A stretch of DNA of 64,000 nucleotides from Mycobacterium lentiflavum (GCF_022374895.2 NZ_CP092423.2:5270001-5334000); one strand, 5' to 3'. Shown: positions 8,127 through 16,215, numbered from the stretch's first letter. Translations and numbers: made by a program. The notes: generated from the letters alone by a model not told the origin.

Positions 8127-8626
8127 ACTTGCGGTACAACGTTTCCGCTCAGGTCTTCGCGATCACGGAAGCGATGACGCGACTGGGCAGTATGCTGGGC
8201 CGCTACGGGCTCGTCATCGTGATCGTCTGGTTCGGGGCGATGAAATTCACGTCGTACGAGGCGCAGGGTATTCAACCGTTCATCGCACACAGCCCGTTCA
8301 TGAGTTGGCTGTATGACGTGTTTTCGGTCAGTGCCTTCTCAAACCTGCTGGGAATCTTCGAACTGACTGCGGCCCTGTTGCTTTCGCTCAAACCCAGGTG
8401 GCCAAGCGCGTCGATCGTGGGCAGCCTGATGGCGATCGGCCTTTTCATCGCCACCGTCAGCTTCTTGTTCACCACGCCGGGCGTCTTCGAGGCCGCCGCC
8501 GGAGGCTTCCCGCTGCTGTCGGCGGATGGTGCATTCCTCATCAAAGACGTAGCGTTGCTCGGCCTCGCGGTCTGGACACTGGCCGACGCACTGGCAGCCC
8601 GCAGCGTCACCGCATCGACCGAGTAG
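8123..8626 (+). CDS. DUF417 (YkgB/RclC-like) membrane protein
   Basis: The 167-residue protein shows the YkgB/RclC signature: a first helix with RYGLVIVIVWFGAMKFTSYEA, then IQPFIAHSPFMSWLYDV, LLGIFELTAALLLSL, a third helix IGLFIATVSFLFTTPGVF, and LLSADGAFLIKDVALLGLAVW. Four transmembrane helices are expected. In Escherichia coli the homologue belongs to the reactive-chlorine defence operon, which suggests but does not prove an oxidative-stress role. The ATG overlaps the stop of the acetyltransferase gene. It is the last gene of the operon. Confidence 0.85.
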   Translation: MNLRYNVSAQVFAITEAMTRLGSMLGRYGLVIVIVWFGAMKFTSYEAQGIQPFIAHSPFMSWLYDVFSVSAFSNLLGIFELTAALLLSLKPRWPSASIVGSLMAIGLFIATVSFLFTTPGVFEAAAGGFPLLSADGAFLIKDVALLGLAVWTLADALAARSVTASTE

Positions 8627-8681
8627 TCCCCGCCAGGGGGCTTGCCCACGCCACGGCGTCGGCATACCTATGCTGGGGGCC

Positions 8682-9092
8682 ATGGCGTCGATCTTCACCA
8701 AGATCATCAACCGTGAACTACCCGGCCGATTCGTCTATGAGGACGACGACGTCGTCGCATTCCTGACGATTGAGCCGATGACCCAGGGGCACACGCTGGT
8801 GGTGCCGCGCGCCGAGATCGATCAGTGGCAGGATGTCGACGGTCAAGCGTTCGGGCGCGTGATGTCGGTGAGCCAGCTGATCGGCAAGGCGGTGTGCAAG
8901 GCCTTCCGGGCCGAACGTGCCGGGCTGATCATCGCGGGCCTGGAAGTGCCGCATCTGCACGTTCACGTCTTCCCCACCCGCAGCCTCAGCGACTTCGGCT
9001 TCGCCAACGTCGACCGCAATCCGTCGCCGGAGTCGCTCGATCAGGCGCAGGCCAGGATCAAGGCGGCGCTCGAGCAGCTGGCCAAGGCTTAG
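8682..9092 (+). CDS. HIT-family nucleotide hydrolase (Rv0759c-like)
   Basis: The 136-residue histidine-triad protein has the catalytic motif HLHVHVF near its C-terminus and the family segments FVYEDDDVVAFLTIEPMTQGHTLVVP. HIT proteins hydrolyse nucleotide phosphoramidates or dinucleoside polyphosphates through a covalent His-AMP intermediate. The ATG at 8682 gives MASIFTKIINRELPG; an in-frame ATG at 8670 is less likely. TATGCT at 8667-8672 is placed like a -10 box for a nearly leaderless message. The gene overlaps the convergent phoR stop by 3 bp. It matches Rv0759c in position. Confidence 0.92.
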   Translation: MASIFTKIINRELPGRFVYEDDDVVAFLTIEPMTQGHTLVVPRAEIDQWQDVDGQAFGRVMSVSQLIGKAVCKAFRAERAGLIIAGLEVPHLHVHVFPTRSLSDFGFANVDRNPSPESLDQAQARIKAALEQLAKA

Positions 9093-10540
9093 CCCACCTG
9101 GGCCGGTACGTCGCTGACGCGCGGCAGGGTGACGCGGAAGCAACATCCGTCACCGGGCGCCGTTTGGACGATGACCTTGCCTCCGTGCGCGTGGACCAGC
9201 GAGTCGACGATGGACAGCCCCAGGCCGGTACCGCCGCTGGCCCGCGCGCGCGACGAGTCGGTGCGGTAGAACCGCTCGAACACCCGCGACGCGTCCTGCT
9301 GGCTCATGCCGGGACCCCGATCGGCCACCTCGATCACGGCGTCGTCACCGTCTGTTCCGACCCGCACGATGACGTCGGCACTGGTCGGGGTGTGCTGCAG
9401 CGCGTTGGCCACCAGGTTGCTCAGGACCTGGCGGATCCGGGGCTCGTCACCGAGCACCTCCGGGGTGCCGGGACCGTCGAGGATTTCCATCGTCACCTTG
9501 CGCTTCGGGTCGATCGCCTGGGCATCGTGCACGGCGTCACTGGCCAGCGCCAGCAGGTCGACGCGATGGTGTTCCAGCGGTCGCTGCACGTCCAGGCGCG
9601 CCAGCAGCAGCAGATCGTCGACCAATAGACCCATCCGGCTTGCTTCACTTTCGATGCGCGACAACAACATCGACACGTCACGGGCCGCGCCCTGCCGATA
9701 CAGTTCGGCGAATCCGCGAATCGTGGTGAGCGGGGTCCGAAGTTCGTGACTGGCGTCGGTGATGAACCGTCGCATCCGATCCTCCGAGCCGCGCGCCGTC
9801 TCGGCCGAGGACTCGGAGGAAGCCACCGCTTGCTGAATCTGGGTGAGCATTCCGTTGAGCGCCAACGAAAGTCGGCCCACTTCGGTGCGGGGATCACGTT
9901 CGGGGACACGGCGATCCAGTTGGCCCGCGGCGATCGCGGCGGCGGTTTGTTCGACCTCGAGCAGCGGGCGCAGGCTGCGGTGCACCACCGCGAATCCGGC
10001 GATCCCGACGACCACCAGCACGGCGACCCCGATGCCGAACTGCAGCCACACCAGCGAGCGCACCGTGTGCTGCACATCGGACAGGTCGATCGCGACGGTC
10101 GTCAGGCCGTTGGGCCCGCGCACCGATACCGCTCGCCACTGAATATCGGAACCGTTGACCGAGGACAGCGTCGTCGGATTGGGACCCACGTCGTTGTCGG
10201 GCGGCAGGGCCGGTTCGGCGTTGCGGTCATTGATGGCCGTAAAAGGTTTGCCGTCGGTGCCGACGCCGCGCACGTAGTACTTCGACGGGGGTCGGCCCGG
10301 GTCCGGGCCTTCGTAGGAGGACGCCGTGAGTTGGCGCCGCGGGGCCAGCGCCCAGCCGCGCGAGGCCTCGAGCAGCGTGGTGTCGATCCGGCTGACCAGA
10401 CTGTGCCGCAAGATCGACGTGACCATGACGCCCGAGGCCGCCAGCCCGCACGCCACCAAGACCAGGGTTGCCGCAACCAGACCCACTCGGAGGGGCAATC
10501 CCCGGCGAACCTGTGTGGCCGTTTCCGTCTTCTTCGCCAC
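9089..10540 (-). CDS. phoR: Sensor histidine kinase PhoR
   Basis: This 483-residue membrane kinase pairs with PhoP. It has a first transmembrane helix at ~15-43, an extracytoplasmic sensor of ~115 residues, a second helix at ~163-187, a HAMP domain (RSLRPLLEVEQTAAAIAAG), the phosphoacceptor His265 in DASHELRTPLTTI, and an HATPase domain with NLVANALQHTP (N box), EVADRGPGMS (G1) and GGTGLGLSIV (G2). The GTG start is preceded by GGGGAAAG. In pathogenic mycobacteria PhoPR controls sulpholipid and acyltrehalose lipids, acid response and ESX-1 secretion. It lies 35 bp after phoP. Confidence 0.97.
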   Translation of the reverse strand: MAKKTETATQVRRGLPLRVGLVAATLVLVACGLAASGVMVTSILRHSLVSRIDTTLLEASRGWALAPRRQLTASSYEGPDPGRPPSKYYVRGVGTDGKPFTAINDRNAEPALPPDNDVGPNPTTLSSVNGSDIQWRAVSVRGPNGLTTVAIDLSDVQHTVRSLVWLQFGIGVAVLVVVGIAGFAVVHRSLRPLLEVEQTAAAIAAGQLDRRVPERDPRTEVGRLSLALNGMLTQIQQAVASSESSAETARGSEDRMRRFITDASHELRTPLTTIRGFAELYRQGAARDVSMLLSRIESEASRMGLLVDDLLLLARLDVQRPLEHHRVDLLALASDAVHDAQAIDPKRKVTMEILDGPGTPEVLGDEPRIRQVLSNLVANALQHTPTSADVIVRVGTDGDDAVIEVADRGPGMSQQDASRVFERFYRTDSSRARASGGTGLGLSIVDSLVHAHGGKVIVQTAPGDGCCFRVTLPRVSDVPAQVG

Positions 10541-10575
10541 CTATTGCTACTTTCCCCGAATGGCCGAGCGCGTAC

Positions 10576-11295
10576 TCAGCGCGGCTCCCGAAGAACGTAG
10601 CCCACCCCGCGCAGGGTGTGCAGCAGCCGCTTCTCCCCAGTATCGATCTTTCGGCGCAGATACGACACATAGGACTCGACGACATTGACGTCGCCGCCAA
10701 AGTCGTAACGCCAGACGTGGTCAAGGATTTTCGGCTTGCTCAGCACCGTGCCCGCATTGATGACGAAGTAACGCAGCAGCGTGAATTCGGTGGGCGACAA
10801 CGACACCGGTTCGCCGGCCTTCCACACTTCGTGGGTTTCTTCGTCGAGCTCGATGTCGGCGAACGTCAGGCGGGCATTGTGGGTTTCGGCGCCCCCCTTG
10901 CCGGCACGCCGCAAGATGACCCGCAGCCGGGCAACGACCTCCTCCAAACTGAACGGCTTGGTCACATAGTCGTCGCCACCCAGCGTCAGTCCCGCGATCT
11001 TGTCCTGTAGGGAGTCGCGCGCCGTCAGGAACAACGCCGGGGCATCGATACCGTCGGACCGCAGCCGGCGCAGCACACCGAAGCCGTCCATGCCGGGCAT
11101 CATCACGTCGAGGATCACCGCGTCGGGGCGCGCTTCCCGAGCGCGGTCTAGGGCCTGGGCTCCGTTGGTCGCGGTGGAGACCTCGAACCCCTGGAACTTC
11201 AGACTCACCGAGAGCAGCTCGACGATATTGACCTCGTCGTCAACGACAAGGATGCGCGCTTCCGGTTTGGTGTCGCCTTGGGGTGCCGCAGTCAT
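10576..11295 (-). CDS. phoP: Response regulator PhoP
   Basis: This 239-residue OmpR-family regulator has a receiver with acidic pocket VVDDE at ~18-22, phosphoacceptor Asp63 (VILDVMMPGMDG) and Lys of DDYVTKPFS. The winged-helix domain includes SLSPTEFTLLRYFVINAGTV, the recognition-helix region GGDVNVVESYVSYLRRKI and the C-terminal hairpin LLHTLRGVGYVLREPR. The DNA-binding domain appears nearly identical to the M. tuberculosis protein as I remember it. The start gives a slightly shorter N-terminus than the 247-residue form. It is divergent from the gene at 11455, and the 159-bp gap should hold the promoter. Confidence 0.97.
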   Translation of the reverse strand: MTAAPQGDTKPEARILVVDDEVNIVELLSVSLKFQGFEVSTATNGAQALDRAREARPDAVILDVMMPGMDGFGVLRRLRSDGIDAPALFLTARDSLQDKIAGLTLGGDDYVTKPFSLEEVVARLRVILRRAGKGGAETHNARLTFADIELDEETHEVWKAGEPVSLSPTEFTLLRYFVINAGTVLSKPKILDHVWRYDFGGDVNVVESYVSYLRRKIDTGEKRLLHTLRGVGYVLREPR

Positions 11296-11454
11296 CTGGG
11301 TTGTTCCGTCCTAAGCTGAGCGTTTCCTATTTGATGATTGTGTAATTGCTGGGAGCTCGGTGACAAGCTTCTGCTAGTAGTCTGCCAGGAATCATCGCAT
11401 CGGCTTGGACCAGTACCGGGTTTCCGAGGGCTCGTCGTGCATAGACTCGGAACC

Positions 11455-12180
11455 ATGGATCTCGCCAAAAGCATGGTGTCCGCCGCGACCGCGCCCGCAC
11501 GGGTCGGCCTTGCGGCTGCCGAAGCGAGCCTGAACCTTGCCACCGTGGCCGTCGGGGTGGCGAAGCGATCACTCGGCGAGAGCGGACAAACCCGCACCAA
11601 CGCGGTGACCTCGATCTTGGGGCTCGACGACGCGATCAACCGGGCCAACCGGCTGGCCAGGATGATGGACGACGACGCACCGCTGGGACGCGCGATGGCG
11701 GCCGACGGGCCCCTCGACCGGCTCTTGCGTCCGGGCGGCGTAGTCGACCTGCTGATGTCGGAGGGCGGCCTGGTCGACCGGCTGACCGCCGAGGGTGGCG
11801 GCCTGCACCGGGCGCTGCAGCCGGGCGGGCTGGCCGATCAGCTGTTGTCCGAGGACGGGCTGATCGAACGGGTGCTGTCCGAGGACGGGCTGGCGGACCG
11901 CCTGCTGTCCGAGGGTGGCCTGATCGACAAACTGACCGCCAAACACGGCCCGCTGGACCAGCTCGCCGACGTCGCCGACACGCTCGCGCGCTTGACTCCC
12001 GGGATGGAGGCGCTCGAGCCGGCCATCGCCACGCTGCAGGACGCCGTCAACGCGCTCACCATGGTCGTCAACCCGCTGAGCAACATCGCCGAACGGATCC
12101 CGCTGCCGGGCCGGCGACCCGGGCGCCGCACGGTGTCGCGTCCGGTGCCCTCCCAGCGCATCATCGAGAGCGACTCCTGA
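11455..12180 (+). CDS. Repeat-containing hypothetical protein (Rv0756c-like)
   Basis: The 241-residue protein has an alanine-rich N-terminal helix region, then about nine imperfect 10-11 residue repeats of the form (L)LSEDGLIERV / LSEGGLIDKL / LRPGGVVDLL at ~75-170, then a helical segment (LEPAIATLQDAVNALTMVV) and a basic tail (RRPGRRTVSRPV). No enzyme motif is seen and no signal peptide is obvious. TAGACT at 11442-11447 is seven bases before the ATG, suggesting a leaderless transcript. Position and length agree with Rv0756c. Its function is unknown; it may be a scaffolding or membrane-peripheral protein. Confidence 0.82.
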   Translation: MDLAKSMVSAATAPARVGLAAAEASLNLATVAVGVAKRSLGESGQTRTNAVTSILGLDDAINRANRLARMMDDDAPLGRAMAADGPLDRLLRPGGVVDLLMSEGGLVDRLTAEGGGLHRALQPGGLADQLLSEDGLIERVLSEDGLADRLLSEGGLIDKLTAKHGPLDQLADVADTLARLTPGMEALEPAIATLQDAVNALTMVVNPLSNIAERIPLPGRRPGRRTVSRPVPSQRIIESDS

Positions 12181-12208
12181 ACGGCTAAGCTTGCAGCCGA
12201 TTTACCCG

Positions 12209-12280
12209 GCCTCCTTAGCTCAGTGGTAGAGCACTCGCCTTGTAAGCGAAAGGTCGTCAGTTCAATCCTGACAGGGGGCT
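12209..12280 (+). tRNA. tRNA-Thr(TGT)
   Basis: The acceptor arm GCCTCCT (12209-12215) pairs with AGGGGGC (12273-12279), leaving discriminator T. The D arm is GCTC-AGTGGTA-GAGC. The anticodon loop CTTGTAA carries TGT, reading ACA threonine codons. The T arm is GTCAG-TTCAATC-CTGAC. CCA is not encoded. Its 3' half is duplicated 1.2 kb downstream, marking it as an integration site. Confidence 0.95.
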
Positions 12281-12281
12281 C
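12256..12281. repeat. Left direct repeat (attL-like) in the tRNA-Thr 3' end
   Basis: These 26 bases, from the T arm through the acceptor 3' strand plus the next two bases, recur without mismatch at 13481-13506. Sequence similarity ends on both sides. This is the classic footprint of tyrosine-recombinase integration at a tRNA gene. Confidence 0.85.
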
Positions 12282-12455
12282 TCACTTTCGGTTCCCGTCG
12301 GTGCTGGTAGAGGCGTTTTCGGCGTCGAACAATCGTGCGGTTGAGACTTCCTTGCCCACATTTTCCGGTGAGGTGGCCAGAGGTGAGCGTTAGCCAAACG
12401 GCGAACTGACTGGCGTGTCCAGCCGGGTCCGACACCGTTCGATCCAAAAACGGGA

Positions 12456-12881
12456 GTGGCCCAGGGCGGCGGCGGCCCCATCGGAAAAGGCGGCTCTGGC
12501 ACAGGTGGGAAAGGCGGCTCTGGCCCAGCCGGCAAAGGGGGCGGCAAAAGCCAAGGGCACGGGGGCGAAGGCCCCGAGGGCCGCGGCGAGGATCCACCGC
12601 GTCCGACACCCGGCGAACCACCCTTTCCTCCGCCTGGACATATCAACGGATTCACCGGCCACGGACAGGAACGAATCCAAGACCGAGATGGCCATGGCGT
12701 CAACGACGGCGCGCTCAACGAAGCAGTCGAGCACCCTCTCAATGCGCCGAGATTTAAACTAGACGACCAGGGCCGCGGTTCTTACGCGTACGAGGGCCCG
12801 GACGCGGTGGTCGTCTTGAATCAAGACGGCCAAGTGGTGACGGCCTGGGCTAAGAACCAAAACGGATGGAGGCACCCGTGA
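12456..12881 (+). CDS. Orphan polymorphic-toxin-like C-terminus
   Basis: The 141-residue reading frame has two parts. Residues 1-61 are a Gly/Lys then Pro-rich linker (KGGSGTGGKGGSGPAGKGGG; PPRPTPGEPPFPPPG). Residues 62-141 are a compact domain beginning INGFTGHGQERIQDRDGHGV and ending VVVLNQDGQVVTAWAKN. The HGxxRIxxR opening and closing beta hairpin (VVVLN-DG-VVTAW) recall small nuclease toxins at the tips of secreted effectors; this is a fold-level inference. The frame stays open upstream to 12387 in plausible protein-like sequence, and the GTG at 12456 has a poor ribosome site. It may therefore be the cut-off tail of a larger toxin rather than a full gene. Confidence 0.6.
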   Translation: MAQGGGGPIGKGGSGTGGKGGSGPAGKGGGKSQGHGGEGPEGRGEDPPRPTPGEPPFPPPGHINGFTGHGQERIQDRDGHGVNDGALNEAVEHPLNAPRFKLDDQGRGSYAYEGPDAVVVLNQDGQVVTAWAKNQNGWRHP

Positions 12882-13135
12882 ACAATGTTCTGGACGCCAT
12901 CCCGGCGGAGCATCGCGCGGTGATTATTGACGAACTGGCACGCCTGGAACCGGCCATGCTCACTGAACTTCGCGCCACAAAAGAGCCGAGCAGCGAACAG
13001 ACTCGCGCCGTGGTGGACGTCCTCATCACCGAAATGATGAACAATCTCGGGCCCGATTGGCGGCCGAACGAGCGCGGTCTAGCAATCGAAAAAGCAATCG
13101 GAGCCTACTATTCGGCGTGGCCCACAAATGAGTGA
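12878..13135 (+). CDS. Small acidic partner, candidate immunity protein
   Basis: The 85-residue acidic, all-helical-looking protein starts at GTG 12878, which overlaps the toxin-like stop codon as GTGA. GGAGG lies seven bases upstream. An in-frame ATG at 12866 would place the ribosome site inside the gene. Segments include IPAEHRAVIIDELARLEPAM and TRAVVDVLITEMMNNLG. A small acidic gene translationally coupled behind a toxin tip is the usual immunity arrangement. I recognise no family; the function is inferred from position only. Confidence 0.6.
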   Translation: MNNVLDAIPAEHRAVIIDELARLEPAMLTELRATKEPSSEQTRAVVDVLITEMMNNLGPDWRPNERGLAIEKAIGAYYSAWPTNE

Positions 13136-13169
13136 CTGACAAATTGCCCAATCAGTTCTGAACTGCAAT

Positions 13170-13480
13170 GTGAGCGAGCCGGAAGTGGTGTCCGGTCCGC
13201 AGGCAGGAATGGTCGCGCACTTTCACCGGGCCCGCCCGGACAGACCGAGGCACCTCGCTGCCATCGCGAGGTACGCCTACGACCAAATCGACCAGGCCCG
13301 AACAGAATTGAATGCTATCTCGGAACGGATGAGATGCGAGGCAGGCCGACGGGCCCTCCGCCAGACTTCTGCCCACAAAATGCCCACAATTCCGCTGCAG
13401 TTACAGATATCTCCCTTGATCTCTGGTAACGAACTTTCGCTGCTAGGAGGGGTTTTCGCCCTCCCCCGCTGGCCCGTCGG
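13170..13480 (+). other. Tail of the element: weak open frame, TGCCCACA repeats and a hairpin
   Basis: A GTG-initiated frame at 13170 runs 108 codons into the right repeat; only its first ~65 codons (RHLAAIARYAYDQIDQAR) look protein-like, so I do not call it a gene. TGCCCACA occurs at 13370-13377 and 13381-13388. GGAGGG at 13446-13451 pairs with CCCTCC at 13459-13464 around GTTTTCG, a possible terminator just before the right repeat. Confidence 0.4.
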
Positions 13481-13506
13481 GTCAGTTCAATCCTGACAGG
13501 GGGCTC
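13481..13506. repeat. Right direct repeat (attR-like)
   Basis: This is an exact 26-base copy of the tRNA-Thr 3' end at 12256-12281, without the rest of a tRNA. It marks the right boundary of the inserted segment. Confidence 0.85.
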
Positions 13507-13529
13507 CGAGTTTGGTTTTGCGCACGGGC

Positions 13530-14129
13530 CTAGTGCCGGAAGAAATAGATGCGCTTCGTCTCTTCGGGCGCGATCGTATAGTCGAGGCGCCATTGGGGGC
13601 CGAGATGAAACGGCGCGGCCTCCAGGTCGAGGGGGCGCCAGCCTCCCATCGGGGTGTCGGCATTCAGGTCTTCGACGGTGCGCGTCGGACTGGCTATGTC
13701 GTTTGTCAGCATCCCGAAGGGGTATCGCGGCAGCACAGTGGCGCAGAAGTCTAGGACGCGCGAATTGGGCCAATGTTGGAGGACGTCCTTACATAGGAGC
13801 AGGTCAGCGGCCGGCCACGAGAAATCCGTCAGCACATCGACGCACTCGAAGGTGATCCCAGGCATCGCGAACCTCCGATCGTTTTCCGCGATCAGACCGG
13901 GCACGATATCGATTCCGTGATAGCAAGCTGATCCCCAATCGATCAACTGGGAGAATGACCAGTCGCCGCATCCGACATCGAGAACCGAACCGATGTTGTG
14001 ACTGGCGAGCAAGCGTTCGAGCACCCCGCGATAACGCTGGGTTGACGCCGGTCGGGAACCGGGCCCGGAACCGATGCCCCACAAGCTATTTCGGTAGATC
14101 ATGTCGAACGTGGAGTCTCGCCGGGTCAT
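13530..14129 (-). CDS. Class I SAM-dependent methyltransferase
   Basis: The 199-residue protein has the SAM-binding motif VLDVGCGDWSFSQLI, then acidic-loop strand YHGIDIVPGLI, and post-motif DLLLCKDVLQHWPN. It ends in TIAPEETKRIYFFRH. The ATG at 14129 has GAGGAGATA upstream; a longer in-frame start at 14246 lacks support. The substrate is unknown. The gene lies immediately outside the right att-like repeat at the tRNA-Thr hot spot, so it may itself have arrived by transfer. The stop is 24 bp from the repeat. Confidence 0.8.
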   Translation of the reverse strand: MTRRDSTFDMIYRNSLWGIGSGPGSRPASTQRYRGVLERLLASHNIGSVLDVGCGDWSFSQLIDWGSACYHGIDIVPGLIAENDRRFAMPGITFECVDVLTDFSWPAADLLLCKDVLQHWPNSRVLDFCATVLPRYPFGMLTNDIASPTRTVEDLNADTPMGGWRPLDLEAAPFHLGPQWRLDYTIAPEETKRIYFFRH

Positions 14130-14302
14130 GGTTATCTCCTCGCCGCATCCGAAAAACTCGCTAGCCCGGCTTCCGCGGCCCCACAAGACATCCGGCGTGG
14201 CGGACAGAACGTGACCACATATTGCCCACAATTTACCCGCAAGCAACCGAGCTGGCAGAAGAGTTCAACCCCGACCGGGAGCGCCGCGCTGGCTGACCCG
14301 GT

Positions 14303-15097
14303 TTACGGGTGGCCCGGGAGGTTGTCCAGGCCGCCCTGGATACCGTGCAGATCGTCCTGGATGCCCTGCAGCTTTCCTTCGATGGCCTGCAGATCCGAGA
14401 GAGTGTTCTGGTAGGCCGGCTGCTGCACCTCGTCCGCCATCGAAGGCCGAGATTGCGGGCAGTACGAGATGATGGCGCCCGCCGTGACGTCGGCGCTTTG
14501 GTTGGCATCCCAAATCGAAGATCGCTGCACGAATCCGACCGCATCCGCGAAATTGCGTTGGCGCGTGAGGAAATCGCAGACCGCGTGCCCTTGGGCCACC
14601 ACGTATTCCTGGCTGGGAACCGGTACGCCTTCGTGCTTCAGCGCCTCAACGAAAGCCATGTCGACCACGTCAGCCCGCGGCCCGGGCGCTTTGGGTGCGA
14701 CCGGCTGGGGCGGCGCGGCCGACGGCGAGGCTTCCGTCGGTTGCGCCTCAGCCGACTGCGCCGACGAATCGTGGTGGCGCATCGCCACCATCACCACCAC
14801 CGCCGCGACCAGGGCTACCAGAGATAGCGGCAGCGCCGCGACAAGTCCGAAGCGGCGCACCGCGCCCTTACGTCGGCGCGGCGGGACTTTTTCGGTCTTG
14901 GTCTCGCGACGGGTCTCGCGCAACCAAGCGTCCGGGATGTAGTCGAATTCCCCCGTCGCAACCGGGGCGGGGGACGGGATCCCAGCGCTATGGGCCAGGA
15001 GCTCGTCGAGCAGCTCGTCGGCCTCTCGGGATGAGGGCTGGGCGCCCCGCGCAGCGATCCGCCGTAGTTCTGACTCGATGGTCTCGCGGTCGCGCAT
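14303..15097 (-). CDS. DUF732-type membrane-anchored protein
   Basis: The 264-residue protein has a charged cytoplasmic N-terminus (~80 residues with ELLDELLAHSAG), one transmembrane helix at ~85-107 (LPLSLVALVAAVVVMVAM), an Ala/Pro-rich linker, then a DUF732 domain (DMAFVEALKHEGVPVPS; VAQGHAVCDFL; IISYCPQ) with two cysteines that probably form a disulphide outside the cell. The C-terminal tail has a QxIxxxLxGIQ heptad-like helix. ATG 15097 is preferred over a TTG 12 codons upstream. DUF732 proteins are abundant in mycobacteria and of unknown function. Confidence 0.75.
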   Translation of the reverse strand: MRDRETIESELRRIAARGAQPSSREADELLDELLAHSAGIPSPAPVATGEFDYIPDAWLRETRRETKTEKVPPRRRKGAVRRFGLVAALPLSLVALVAAVVVMVAMRHHDSSAQSAEAQPTEASPSAAPPQPVAPKAPGPRADVVDMAFVEALKHEGVPVPSQEYVVAQGHAVCDFLTRQRNFADAVGFVQRSSIWDANQSADVTAGAIISYCPQSRPSMADEVQQPAYQNTLSDLQAIEGKLQGIQDDLHGIQGGLDNLPGHP

Positions 15098-15348
15098 ATC
15101 AACCAGTTTGCGAGCGTCACGACGCTGTGACAAGTCCAGGCCGACACCGCGCGCAACACGGTAAGGGCGCCGACGCTGATCCGCCGACCCCGCACGGCCG
15201 GCACGTTCGCGACCGTTGACCAGCCGACCGATGAATCGTCACGGGTCCAGGTATCGGAACACATACGGACACCTCCCGACGGATGCATCGACCACCGACA
15301 CCGGCGGGTGCCCGCTCACTGCCACCAGCCACGAAGGAGCTTGCGATC

Positions 15349-16065
15349 ATGGTCACCATCTCGGACAAAGCAGTGCTGATTACCGGGGGCAACCGCGGTA
15401 TCGGACGCGCCCTTGTCGACGAGGCCCTGAATAGGGGCGCCAGTCGGGTCTACGTCGGATCTCGAAAGCCCTTGGCCAACTTCGACTCTCGTGTCACACC
15501 ACTAGTGCTGGACATCACCGAACCTGCGCAGATACGGCAGTCGGTCACCCAAGTGGAGGCCGTCGACATCCTGATCAACAACGCAGGTGTGGCACTCTAC
15601 GACGACCTCAGCGACCGATCCGCACTCGAACAACACTTGGCCGTCAACCTTTTCGGCACGTACGCGGTAATCAACGCGTACCTGCCTCTCCTGGCGCGTT
15701 GTGGCGGCTCGATCGTCAACAACCTTTCTCTCAACGCCCTGGCGCCCTTGCCGATCATCCCGGCGTACTCCGTGTCCAAAGCCGCGGCGTTCTCGCTGAC
15801 GCAGTCGCTGCGCTTCACCTTGGCGTCGCAGGGTATCCGCGTGCATGCCGTACTCACCGGCCCGGTGGATACCGATATGACACGTGGCCTCGAAATACCC
15901 AAAGCCTCACCACAATCGGTAGCGCAGGGGATCTTCGATGGGCTGGAAAACGACGAGGACGAGATCTTTCCCGACGCCCTCTCGCAATCCCTGGCGGGAA
16001 TGTGGCGCACGGGCCCAGCCAAGGCACTCGAGCATCAATACTCAGCCCTGCTCGCCCGAGCCTAG
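15349..16065 (+). CDS. Short-chain dehydrogenase/reductase
   Basis: The 238-residue classical SDR has the cofactor motif TGGNRGIG, NNAG, and the catalytic Ser-Tyr-Lys as NLSLNALAP followed by AYSVSKAAAFSLTQ. It uses NAD(P)H to interconvert an alcohol and a ketone; the substrate is unknown. The ATG at 15349 has GAAGGAGC upstream, which decides it over an in-frame start at 15283. A C-terminal segment (FDGLENDEDEIFPDALSQSL) is typical of the YueD/sepiapterin-like subgroup. Confidence 0.88.
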   Translation: MVTISDKAVLITGGNRGIGRALVDEALNRGASRVYVGSRKPLANFDSRVTPLVLDITEPAQIRQSVTQVEAVDILINNAGVALYDDLSDRSALEQHLAVNLFGTYAVINAYLPLLARCGGSIVNNLSLNALAPLPIIPAYSVSKAAAFSLTQSLRFTLASQGIRVHAVLTGPVDTDMTRGLEIPKASPQSVAQGIFDGLENDEDEIFPDALSQSLAGMWRTGPAKALEHQYSALLARA

Positions 16066-16215
16066 CAATTCAAAGGCCCAGTGCGGCAATCGATCAGATG
16101 CCGGCAAGCGGTGCTCCGATTCCTGACGGGACTGCGTGCAGCTGCCCAGCAAAATGGAAGTCCACACAGTGACAACACAGTTAACTCTCGGTTAACGCGC
16201 GTACGGTCGGCGGCC

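Larger units (their letters stand above)
12256..13506. mobile_element. Small tRNA-Thr-integrated element with a toxin/immunity-like pair
   Basis: A 1.25 kb segment lies between two identical 26-bp copies of the tRNA-Thr 3' end. Inside are a Gly/Pro-linker toxin-like C-terminus with an overlapping small partner gene and copies of TGCCCACA near both ends (12353, 13370 and 13381). These spaced octamers resemble integrase arm-type sites. No integrase gene is present, so the element is either a deletion remnant or a non-autonomous passenger. The tRNA remains intact at the left end. Confidence 0.7.
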
